NCBI GenBank assembly: GCA_030604545.1
Contig: JAUVVS010000112.1
Coordinates: forward strand, 1 to 6,782
Source of the DNA: Deltaproteobacteria bacterium
GTDB lineage: Bacteria; Desulfobacterota; Desulfobacteria; Desulfobacterales; JAUVVS01
DNA: 6,782 nt
Reading direction: 5' to 3'
Shown one piece after another: positions 1-5,779 of the stretch. A program made the translations under genes and the position numbers. The notes below the pieces were generated by a model. That model did no database searches, was not told the origin of the DNA, and worked only from the letters and a program-made list of their open reading frames with translations. The first letter of the stretch is position 1; each line of letters opens with the position of its first letter.

Positions 1-307
1 CAAGAAGTTTGTTTTCATCATGTTTTGAATAAAATATCCTTGAATCACGAATTGCTACGACTTTTCCGCCGGGCAAAAGGGAAAAAGTATTAATACGTTC
101 GATCACTTCATGAATATTCTCATCTGCTCCGTCAATAGGATCATAGTTGAGGGTCCTTTTTGATCCAGGGATCAATGCATTTAAAAGTTCTTCAAATGCC
201 GTCTTATAGAGCAGCTCTTCTCCGTAAATCAGATAAACCAATGCAAAAGCGTCTTTTTCCAGATCCTCTAAATATTTTTTTACCTCTTTATAATTAATGA
301 CAGACAT
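1..307 (-). CDS. holA: DNA polymerase III delta subunit (HolA), N-terminal part, runs off left edge
   Basis: This is the clamp-loader delta subunit, which opens the beta sliding clamp during replication; it acts in the cytoplasm within the gamma/tau complex. I translated the minus strand by hand from the ATG at 307-305 and obtained 102 codons before the window ends. Residues 24-36 read VYLIYGEELLYKT, the usual HolA opening at the degenerate AAA+ nucleotide site. Residues 70-93 (ERINTFSLLPGGKVV followed by IRDSRIFYSK) match the family's conserved 'lfs..fl.gkkvV.i' strand and helix. An in-frame TAA lies 48 nt upstream and no other ATG occurs in the visible part, so this start is well fixed. The start has no Shine-Dalgarno sequence: a heptad repeat array reaches almost to the ATG. 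In many Proteobacteria holA follows leuS and lptE; here it follows lgt. The C-terminal two thirds are not visible, so integrity cannot be judged. Confidence 0.82.
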   Translation of the reverse strand, partial: MSVINYKEVKKYLEDLEKDAFALVYLIYGEELLYKTAFEELLNALIPGSKRTLNYDPIDGADENIHEVIERINTFSLLPGGKVVAIRDSRIFYSKHDENKLL

Positions 308-312
308 CTTTT

Positions 313-347
313 GATTGAAGATTGACGATTGTTGATTGATGATTGAA
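313..347 (+). repeat. Tandem heptad array, consensus GATTGAN, five units
   Basis: Five consecutive 7-bp units start at 313, 320, 327, 334 and 341. The first is GATTGAA and the others differ from it only in the last two positions. The array is non-coding and ends about 5 nt from the holA start codon region, occupying the place where the holA ribosome binding site would be expected. A related array in inverted orientation lies at 444-478. Confidence 0.85.
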
Positions 348-360
348 TAATGTTAATACT

Positions 361-376
361 CAGGGATATTGCCCTG
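361..376. repeat. Small hairpin CAGGG-6-CCCTG between lgt and holA
   Basis: A perfect 5-bp GC-rich stem (361-365 with 372-376) encloses a 6-nt loop. On the minus-strand transcript it lies about 80 nt beyond the lgt stop and is not followed by a U-tract, so it is not a typical intrinsic terminator. It is short enough to be chance. Confidence 0.3.
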
Positions 377-400
377 TAAGTTGCAAAATATTTTTCTTTA

Positions 401-440
401 CAACTTCTCTTTGTGCCATAGTGACTTGGTGGCTTAATAA
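401..440 (+). repeat. Degenerate octad array, consensus CTTNGTGN
   Basis: Units of 8 bp start at 401, 409, 417, 425 and 433. The clearest are CTTTGTGC at 409 and CTTGGTGG at 425, exactly two periods apart, while the outer units are weak. On the minus strand this reads as CACAAAG-like units, a type of dispersed intergenic repeat that I recall from several anaerobe genomes. The plus-strand reading frame through it is a shadow, not a gene. Confidence 0.55.
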
Positions 441-443
441 AGA

Positions 444-478
444 ATCAAGAATCAATATTCAATTATCATTCTTCAATC
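444..478 (-). repeat. Tandem heptad array, consensus NATTGAN, overlapping the lgt 3' end
   Basis: Read on the minus strand from 478, five 7-bp units follow one another: GATTGAA, GAATGAT, then three more ending in TTGAA or TTGAT. The first units lie inside the lgt reading frame and provide its last codons and its TGA stop. The outermost nine bases at 470-478 are the perfect inverse of 313-321 (GATTGAAGA). Confidence 0.75.
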
Positions 479-1226
479 TACCCAGGCGCACAAGCATTAC
501 AGCAGCGATAATTGACATTGCCCCTCCGATTGCTTGAGACACAGAGAGGAACCCAAAAATAGATTGCCCTCTAAAATCACCTCGAAATATTTCTATAATC
601 GAACGGCCAATTCCGTATAGCAAAACGTACATCCAAAATAACTGGCCATCAAATTTCTTGTGGTGGCGAAAAAGCCAAAGAATGCAAAATATAAACAGGT
701 TGTTTGCGGCAGAATAAAGTTGGGTTGGGTGGAGCGGTATGCCTATCGGCGCAAGGCTTTCAGGGCGGCTAAAAGTCACAGCCCACGGAAGATCACAGAC
801 CTTACCGTAACAGCATCCGGCAAAAAAACAGCCAATCCTGCCGATAGAATGTGCGATAGCAAGAGAAGGGGCCAGAATATCTGTTGTTAGCCATAAAGGC
901 ATTTTTTGCTTCTTTACATAAAAAACCAAAACAAACAGTGCACAGATAAATCCTCCATAAAAAACTAATCCTCCGTTCCATATCTTGAATATTTCCATGG
1001 GGTCGGAAAGAAATATTTTTGGATTTATCGCAACATAAAAGAGGCGTGAACCGACTATGGCCGCAATCAAACCATAGAAACAAATATCCATTATTTTATC
1101 CGGATCTTCTCCTAATCTTCTTGCCTCATATCTTGCAATAAAAAGTCCTACCAGAAACCCTATGGCTATTAAAGAACCATAAGTATAAATGGGGAATCTA
1201 CCAATTTTCAGAAGGACGGGATACAT
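459..1226 (-). CDS. lgt: Prolipoprotein diacylglyceryl transferase Lgt
   Basis: Lgt transfers diacylglyceryl from phosphatidylglycerol to the lipobox cysteine of prolipoproteins; it is an inner-membrane protein and carries out the first step of lipoprotein maturation. The 255-aa product is within the normal size range and has about seven hydrophobic segments. Family landmarks appear in order: NGGLVFYGG at residues 84-92, HSIGRIGCFFAGCCYG at 126-141 with the conserved Arg130, HPTQLY at 166-171, and YGIGRSIIEIFR at 204-215 with the second conserved Arg208. Compared with the E. coli enzyme, the FHGG histidine is Tyr90, and positions equivalent to Asn146 and Glu151 are Cys133 and Cys138. This looks like the Cys-type subfamily rather than a dead enzyme. 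The start is ATG at 1226 with a modest GAAG upstream. lspA lies 67 nt upstream and catalyses the next step. The last six or seven codons and the stop fall inside a tandem heptad array. Confidence 0.96.
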   Translation of the reverse strand: MYPVLLKIGRFPIYTYGSLIAIGFLVGLFIARYEARRLGEDPDKIMDICFYGLIAAIVGSRLFYVAINPKIFLSDPMEIFKIWNGGLVFYGGFICALFVLVFYVKKQKMPLWLTTDILAPSLAIAHSIGRIGCFFAGCCYGKVCDLPWAVTFSRPESLAPIGIPLHPTQLYSAANNLFIFCILWLFRHHKKFDGQLFWMYVLLYGIGRSIIEIFRGDFRGQSIFGFLSVSQAIGGAMSIIAAVMLVRLGRLKNDN

Positions 1227-1240
1227 TATCTTCAGATCTC

Positions 1241-1280
1241 GTTAAGTCGTTAAGTAGTTGAGTAGTTAAGTATTTGACGA
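1241..1280 (+). repeat. Tandem octad array, consensus GTTAAGTA, five units
   Basis: Exact 8-bp units start at 1241, 1249, 1257, 1265 and 1273. The first four are GTTAAGTC, GTTAAGTA, GTTGAGTA and GTTAAGTA; the fifth is degenerate. The array fills most of the 67-bp gap between the lspA stop and the lgt start and stops about 14 nt short of the lgt ATG. Confidence 0.85.
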
Positions 1281-1293
1281 TGTCTATATCTTA

Positions 1294-1791
1294 TTATTTG
1301 GGCATCTTCTTAAATAGGAGGTGAAAAATAAATATTGCAATTCCAACAGAAACTGCGCTGTCTGCAACATTAAAAGCAGGCCAATGCAGGTTTCCTATAT
1401 AAAAGTCAAGGAAGTCAACAACTTTCCCAAAACGTATTCTATCGACCAAATTCCCGATGGCTCCCCCGAAGATCATGGCAAACCCCGTTGCAAGCAAAGG
1501 GTGTGTTTTAGGCGTATTTATGTATAAAAATAAAATGAGACATATTGCTAAAAAGGAAACAATAAGAAAAAGAATGATACGCAAATTAGGACTCTGATTC
1601 GCCATAAAGCCAAAGGCCCCTCCCGGGTTTTGGACATGGGTGAGGTTGAAAAATCCCGGTATAACCGAAATAGAGTTGTAAAGTGGTATGTTGTGTAAGA
1701 TTAAGGCTTTTGTTATCTGGTCTAAGAGCACAACTAAACCGGTAACACTAACAAGCTTTATGTATTTGCCGCTAATTAGGGCCCATATCAT
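1294..1791 (-). CDS. lspA: Lipoprotein signal peptidase (signal peptidase II) LspA
   Basis: LspA is an inner-membrane aspartic protease that cuts the signal peptide from diacylglyceryl-modified prolipoproteins. The family blocks are present: LLDQITK (residues 22-28 from the chosen start), NLTHVQNPGGAFGF (49-62), GGAIGNLVDR (109-118), KVVDFLDF (123-130) and FNVADSAVSVG (140-150). The catalytic aspartates are inferred to be Asp126 in VVDF and Asp144 in ADSA. Four hydrophobic segments are visible. I chose ATG at 1791-1789, giving 165 aa, the usual family length. It follows GGAAG (1803-1799) by 7 nt. An ATG at 1797 overlaps the ileS stop as ATGA but lies only 1 nt from that GGAAG. A longer frame from 1818 would begin with TTG and adds non-conserved residues. 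NPGGAF replaces the more usual N.GAAF, a mild variation. Translation is probably coupled to ileS. Confidence 0.96.
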   Translation of the reverse strand: MIWALISGKYIKLVSVTGLVVLLDQITKALILHNIPLYNSISVIPGFFNLTHVQNPGGAFGFMANQSPNLRIILFLIVSFLAICLILFLYINTPKTHPLLATGFAMIFGGAIGNLVDRIRFGKVVDFLDFYIGNLHWPAFNVADSAVSVGIAIFIFHLLFKKMPK

Positions 1792-1793
1792 AT

Positions 1794-4586
1794 TCATTCT
1801 TCCAGCGTATCCCGGCAACGATTACAAATCGTAGGCTGCTCAGAATTTGTTCCAACCGAATTGTCATGTATCCAACACCGTTCACACTTATCACCCGTTG
1901 CCGTTCTCACTAAAATCGATAATCCTTCAATTTCGTCACTTTCATAGGCATCGGACAAAGACTCATCTTTAATCAAATAAGCCTCCGATGTAATAAAAAT
2001 AGATCTTAGATCATCGACATATAAATAAAGCCCATTATATAAATCTTCATTTGCAGAAATTGTAATTGAGGCGTCGAGGGGGTGCCCGATAAGCTTATCA
2101 ACCCGAGCTTTTTCCAGGGCTTTTGTCACCTCTCCTCGCACCTCAAGTATTCGGTGCCACTTTTTTGCCAGATTTGAATCTTTCCATTCCTCCTTAACAT
2201 CAGGCAAAGACGCGAGATGAATGCTTGTTTCTTTTCCTTTATAGCCCGGCATAAAATTCCAGATCTCTTCTGAAGTAAATGAAAGCACCGGTGCCATAAG
2301 CCTTACTATCGAATCCAGTATAATATACAGGACTGTCTGAGCGCTTCTCCTTGCAGATGATTCAGGTGGTGAAGTGTAAAGTCGGTCCTTAAGGATATCA
2401 AGGTAAAAAGCAGAAAGGTCAAGTGCGCAATAATTGTGAAGTGTATGGTAGATAATATGGAAATCATAGCTGTCATAGGCATTACGCGTCCTCTCGATTA
2501 TTTCCTGGAGCCTGTGCAGGGCGAATTTATCAATATCAAGCATCGATTCATATACGGCAAAATCTTTTTTAGGATCATAATCAAATAGATTGCCCAACAT
2601 GAACCTGCATGTATTTCGAATTCTTCTATATGCATCGCTTAATTGCTTTAAAATATTTTCAGAAATACGAATATCATCCCTGTAATCAGATGCAGACACC
2701 CAAAGACGAAGGATCTCAGCCCCATACTTATCTATTACCTCCTTTGGCGCAACGATATTTCCGACAGATTTTGACATCTTTTTTCCATCCGCATCTACAA
2801 CAAATCCATGGGTTAATACCGATTTGTAAGGCGCATGATCTCTTGTACCAACAGCTTCTAAAAGTGAGCTGTGAAACCACCCCCTGTGCTGATCGCTGCC
2901 CTCAAGATAAAGATCGGCAGGCCATCTCAGATTGGGGCGCTCTTCAAGCACGGCAGCGTGGCTAACACCCGAATCAAACCATACATCGAGTATATCCGTC
3001 TCTTTTATAAATCTTTTATTTCCACAATTTTGACACTCCATATCGACCGGAAGTATGTCATTTATATTTTTTTCAAACCAAATATCCGCACCATGCTCTT
3101 TAAAAAGCGAATATACACGATCTATTATTTCCTGGTTTATGATAGGAGTTTCGCAATTTTCGCAATAAAATACAGCAATAGGAACTCCCCAGGCACGTTG
3201 CCGCGAAACACACCAATCCGGCCTATTTTCAATCATGCCGTAAATTCTTTCTTTACCCCAATTAGGTATCCATTTGACCCTATCAATTGCATCAAGTGCC
3301 TTTTTTCTCAGTCCTGTCTTGTCCATGGATATAAACCACTGGGGTGTAGCTCTGAAAATAACAGGCTTCTTACAACGCCAGCAATGTGGATAAGAATGTT
3401 CAATCTGCTCCTCCACAAGCAGAGATCCTATTTCATCCAATTTGGCATTGATTTCTTTATTTGCATCAAATACAAATTTTCCCTTAAAAAATTCGACATC
3501 TTGCGTAAAACACCCATTATCATCAACAGGTGAATAAACATCCAAGCCATACTGGAGGCCAACTTCGTAGTCTTCTCGCCCATGCCCCGGGGCAGTATGA
3601 ACACAACCTGTGCCGGCATCAAGTGTGACATGAAGACCCAGAATAATAAGGGATTCGCTCTCATACAATGGATTAATGCACCGCTTGCGCTCCAGAAGTC
3701 CGGCTTCAAATTCGGAAAGAATAGAAAAATCAGAAATGCCAAAGGTTTTCATACATGTTTCGACAAGATCTTTTGCCAGAATAAACACTTCATTATTTCC
3801 CGTATCAACAGCAGCATACGTGAAATCCGGATGAAGGGTCACTGCAAGGTTTGCCGGTATTGTCCATGGAGTTGTTGTCCATATTACAATAAAGACCTTT
3901 TTATCGGCCAGAACCGGAATTTCTTTGCTAAGATCGTCTTTAAAGGGAAATTTAACAAAAATAGATGGTGTTGACTCATCTTGATATTCTATTTCTGCTT
4001 CTGCAAGGGCGGTTTTGCAGGTACTACACCAATATATAGGCTTTTTGCTCCTGAAAAGGCTGCCGTCCAGAGCGAATTTGCCACATTCACGTGCAATAAC
4101 AGCTTCGTATCTATAGTTCATTGTTAAATATGGATCTTCCCAATCGCCCATCACACCAAGCCGCTTAAATTCTTCACGCTGGATATCGATATATTTTTCA
4201 GCATATGACCTGCACTCGCTGCGAAACTCAGCCTGGGTAATTTCTTTTTTTTTAGACCCAAGTTCTTTATCAACATTATGCTCGACGGGGAGTCCATGGC
4301 AATCCCATCCAGGTACATATACTGCATCAAAACCTGACATCTGTCTTGAACGGACAATGACATCCTTCAAAATTTTATTTAAAGCAGTACCAATATGAAT
4401 ATTCCCATTCGCATATGGAGGGCCGTCATGTAGAATAAATAATTCTCTGCCTTGCGAGGCATTTCTGATCTTATCGTATAAACGGTATTTTTCCCACATT
4501 TCTATCTGTTCAGGCTCACGTTTGGTCAGGTTCGCCCTCATGGGAAACTTTGTGACTGGAAGGTTAAGTGTCTTTTTGTAGTTCAT
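1794..4586 (-). CDS. ileS: Isoleucyl-tRNA synthetase IleS (bacterial type, zinc-finger C-terminus)
   Basis: IleS charges tRNA-Ile with isoleucine in the cytoplasm and edits mischarged valine. The 930-aa protein is full length for the bacterial type. In order it shows: the N-terminal NLPVTKFPMRANL block (8-20); the class I signature PPYANGNIHIG (56-66), where the fourth HIGH position is Thr67; GWDCHGLPVE (93-102); the CP1 editing domain from about 200 to 400 with WTTTPWTIPA (236-245) and GHGREDY (334-340), Asp339 being the likely editing aspartate; DVWFDSG (534-540); LEGSDQHRGWF (561-571); and GKKMSKSVGN (601-610). The C-terminal zinc knuckle uses Cys901, Cys904, Cys921 and Cys924. Other CxxC pairs occur at 187/190, 402/405, 475/478 and 518/521. 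The ATG start has a strong GGAGG 4 nt upstream. Its stop lies 2 nt before the lspA start. No T-box fits in the 72-nt leader. Confidence 0.98.
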   Translation of the reverse strand: MNYKKTLNLPVTKFPMRANLTKREPEQIEMWEKYRLYDKIRNASQGRELFILHDGPPYANGNIHIGTALNKILKDVIVRSRQMSGFDAVYVPGWDCHGLPVEHNVDKELGSKKKEITQAEFRSECRSYAEKYIDIQREEFKRLGVMGDWEDPYLTMNYRYEAVIARECGKFALDGSLFRSKKPIYWCSTCKTALAEAEIEYQDESTPSIFVKFPFKDDLSKEIPVLADKKVFIVIWTTTPWTIPANLAVTLHPDFTYAAVDTGNNEVFILAKDLVETCMKTFGISDFSILSEFEAGLLERKRCINPLYESESLIILGLHVTLDAGTGCVHTAPGHGREDYEVGLQYGLDVYSPVDDNGCFTQDVEFFKGKFVFDANKEINAKLDEIGSLLVEEQIEHSYPHCWRCKKPVIFRATPQWFISMDKTGLRKKALDAIDRVKWIPNWGKERIYGMIENRPDWCVSRQRAWGVPIAVFYCENCETPIINQEIIDRVYSLFKEHGADIWFEKNINDILPVDMECQNCGNKRFIKETDILDVWFDSGVSHAAVLEERPNLRWPADLYLEGSDQHRGWFHSSLLEAVGTRDHAPYKSVLTHGFVVDADGKKMSKSVGNIVAPKEVIDKYGAEILRLWVSASDYRDDIRISENILKQLSDAYRRIRNTCRFMLGNLFDYDPKKDFAVYESMLDIDKFALHRLQEIIERTRNAYDSYDFHIIYHTLHNYCALDLSAFYLDILKDRLYTSPPESSARRSAQTVLYIILDSIVRLMAPVLSFTSEEIWNFMPGYKGKETSIHLASLPDVKEEWKDSNLAKKWHRILEVRGEVTKALEKARVDKLIGHPLDASITISANEDLYNGLYLYVDDLRSIFITSEAYLIKDESLSDAYESDEIEGLSILVRTATGDKCERCWIHDNSVGTNSEQPTICNRCRDTLEE

Positions 4587-4590
4587 GAAT

Positions 4591-4595
4591 CCTCC
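4591..4595 (-). promoter_or_regulatory. Ribosome binding site of ileS (GGAGG)
   Basis: On the minus strand GGAGG precedes the ATG at 4586 with a 4-nt spacer. It fixes the ileS start, which also agrees with the usual IleS N-terminus. Confidence 0.8.
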
Positions 4596-4615
4596 AACAA
4601 AATAAATAGAAATTT

Positions 4616-4645
4616 AGTATCAATTTAGCCTTCCGAAACAGCCAA
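4616..4645 (-). promoter_or_regulatory. Possible weak sigma-70-type promoter for ileS-lspA-lgt
   Basis: On the minus strand TTGGCT (4645-4640) and GATACT (4621-4616) each match four of six consensus positions of the -35 and -10 hexamers, with an 18-nt spacer. They lie in the 72-bp gap between the rfbA stop and the ileS start, about 30 nt before the ileS ATG. This is a guess from base matches only; the operon could equally be transcribed from upstream of rfbA. Confidence 0.22.
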
Positions 4646-4658
4646 AATGTTACGAATT

Positions 4659-5537
4659 TTAAATATTCTTTTCTTCAGCAATCAACTCCATAAGATACTG
4701 ACCATAACCGTTTTTCATCATACCAGAAGCAAGACTACGAACCTCTTCTCTTGTTATGTAGCCAAGGCGGTAGGAAATTTCCTCAATACATGAAATTTTA
4801 AGCCCCTGCCGTTCTTGAATGGCTTGGACATAACCGGCGGCTTGCTGCAAAGCCTCATGTGTCCCGGTGTCAAGCCATGCAAAACCTCTTCCTAGAATTT
4901 CGACCTTTAGATCACCCCTATTCAGATATTCCAAATTTACGTCCGTGATTTCAAGCTCGCCACGGGCAGATGGTTTGAGGTTTGCTGCTATGCTTACAAC
5001 ATCATTATCGTAAATATAAAGACCGGGTACTGCATAATTTGATTTGGGGTTCTTCGGCTTCTCTTCTATACATATAACTTTACCGGTTTGATCAAATTCC
5101 ACTACGCCATATCGTTCGGGATCTCGTACTAGATATCCAAAAATCAGGCCGCCTTTTTTAAGTTTAACAGCTCTCTTTAAAATGTTCGAAAGATTATGGC
5201 CATAAAAAATATTATCGCCCAGGATAAGACAAACCGGGTCGTCTCCAATAAATTGTTTGCCGATTAGAAAGGCTTGTGCCAACCCCTCAGGCCTTGGCTG
5301 CTCTGCATATGAAAAGGATAACCCCAGTTGGGAGCCGTCCCCAAAGAGTTTCTTAAATAAAGGCAAATCCTCAGGAGTAGAAATAATTAGTATTTCGCGT
5401 ATTCCTCCCAGCATCAATACAGACAAAGGATAATAGATCATAGGTTTGTCGTATACAGGTAAGAGTTGCTTGCTCACCACGCGAGTGATCGGGAACAACC
5501 GAGATCCTGAACCACCGGCTAATATTATCCCTTTCAT
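4659..5537 (-). CDS. rfbA: Glucose-1-phosphate thymidylyltransferase (RmlA/RfbA)
   Basis: This enzyme joins glucose-1-phosphate and dTTP to make dTDP-glucose, the first step to dTDP-L-rhamnose and related sugars for O-antigen or capsule; it is cytoplasmic and usually a tetramer. The 292 aa match the family length. Visible motifs are the nucleotide-binding loop LAGGSGSRLFPIT (6-18, the variant of GGSGTRLYPLT), SKQLLPVYDKPMIYYPL (22-38), EQPRPEGLAQAF (79-90), LGDNIFYG (106-113) with metal ligand Asp108, EEKPKNPKS (158-166), and WLDTGTHEAL (221-230) with Asp223 as the second metal ligand. The start at ATG 5537 has AAGGA 9 nt upstream. The rest of the rml pathway (rfbB, rfbC, rfbD) is absent from the window; the gene sits alone between the HNH gene and ileS on the same strand. 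ileS follows after 72 nt, so co-transcription is possible. Confidence 0.96.
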   Translation of the reverse strand: MKGIILAGGSGSRLFPITRVVSKQLLPVYDKPMIYYPLSVLMLGGIREILIISTPEDLPLFKKLFGDGSQLGLSFSYAEQPRPEGLAQAFLIGKQFIGDDPVCLILGDNIFYGHNLSNILKRAVKLKKGGLIFGYLVRDPERYGVVEFDQTGKVICIEEKPKNPKSNYAVPGLYIYDNDVVSIAANLKPSARGELEITDVNLEYLNRGDLKVEILGRGFAWLDTGTHEALQQAAGYVQAIQERQGLKISCIEEISYRLGYITREEVRSLASGMMKNGYGQYLMELIAEEKNI

Positions 5538-5562
5538 AATCTTTTATCCTTATCCATGATGG

Positions 5563-5599
5563 TCTCGTAAAAAGTCAGAAAAGTGACCTTTTTACGAGA
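5563..5599. repeat. 12-bp perfect inverted repeat upstream of rfbA
   Basis: TCTCGTAAAAAG (5563-5574) and its exact reverse complement (5588-5599) are separated by 13 nt; two or three more bases pair if one bulge is allowed. No U-tract follows on either strand, so a standard intrinsic terminator is unlikely. It lies 26 nt upstream of the rfbA start and could fold in the rfbA leader. The sequence resembles a dispersed repeat that I believe occurs in related deltaproteobacteria, but this is unverified. Confidence 0.75.
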
Positions 5600-5617
5600 G
5601 TGTTTTGTATTTGGTGT

Positions 5618-5779
5618 TTAGGGCTCACTCAAAAATAACTTCACATTTTATACGCCGATGCATCCCGCCTGGCTGCGTTGCGAAAGCTCGGAATATCCAG
5701 ATATTCCTGCGTTTTCGCGCCTTGCCAGACGGGCGCCTCAACGCCTAAAATTGTGAACTTATTTATTCGTGAACCCTTA
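5618..5779. mobile_element. Palindromic MITE-like element (about 156-162 bp) at the HNH stop codon
   Basis: The element is symmetric about 5698.5. Its centre is GGAATATC, CA, GATATTCC (5690-5707), a perfect 8-bp stem with a 2-nt gap. Its ends are GGGCTCAC (5621-5628) and GTGAACCC (5769-5776), pairing in seven of eight positions, and each is bordered by TTA, a possible 3-bp target duplication. The 80-nt arms match at 47 positions without gaps, and better with small bulges: for example AATAACTTCACA against AATAAGTTCACA, and the GCGAAA and CTGGC blocks. No reading frame of note lies inside, so it would be non-autonomous. The right-hand TTA is the TAA stop of the HNH gene on the minus strand. Confidence 0.7.

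Noticed and set aside
313..478. CRISPR array
   Set aside because: The repeats are only 7-8 bp, tandem without spacers and degenerate; no cas gene is present.
343..537. Plus-strand open frame of 64 codons
   Set aside because: It runs through the heptad and octad arrays and then antisense into the lgt 3' end; its protein is repeat-derived.
2871..3533. Plus-strand open frame of 220 codons
   Set aside because: It lies entirely antisense to ileS, whose conserved motifs cover the same bases; it is a shadow frame.
4587..4658. T-box or other riboswitch upstream of ileS
   Set aside because: The gap is only 72 nt, has no T-box-like sequence or terminator, and is too short for a known T-box.
5534..5557. 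Mini-frame of seven codons (MDKDKRL) whose TGA overlaps the rfbA ATG
   Set aside because: The overlap suggests coupling, but the mini-frame has no clear ribosome site of its own, and the AAGGA inside it serves rfbA directly. Chance is the simpler explanation.
5563..5599. Intrinsic terminator between the HNH gene and rfbA
   Set aside because: The stem is perfect for 12 bp but no run of T follows on either strand.
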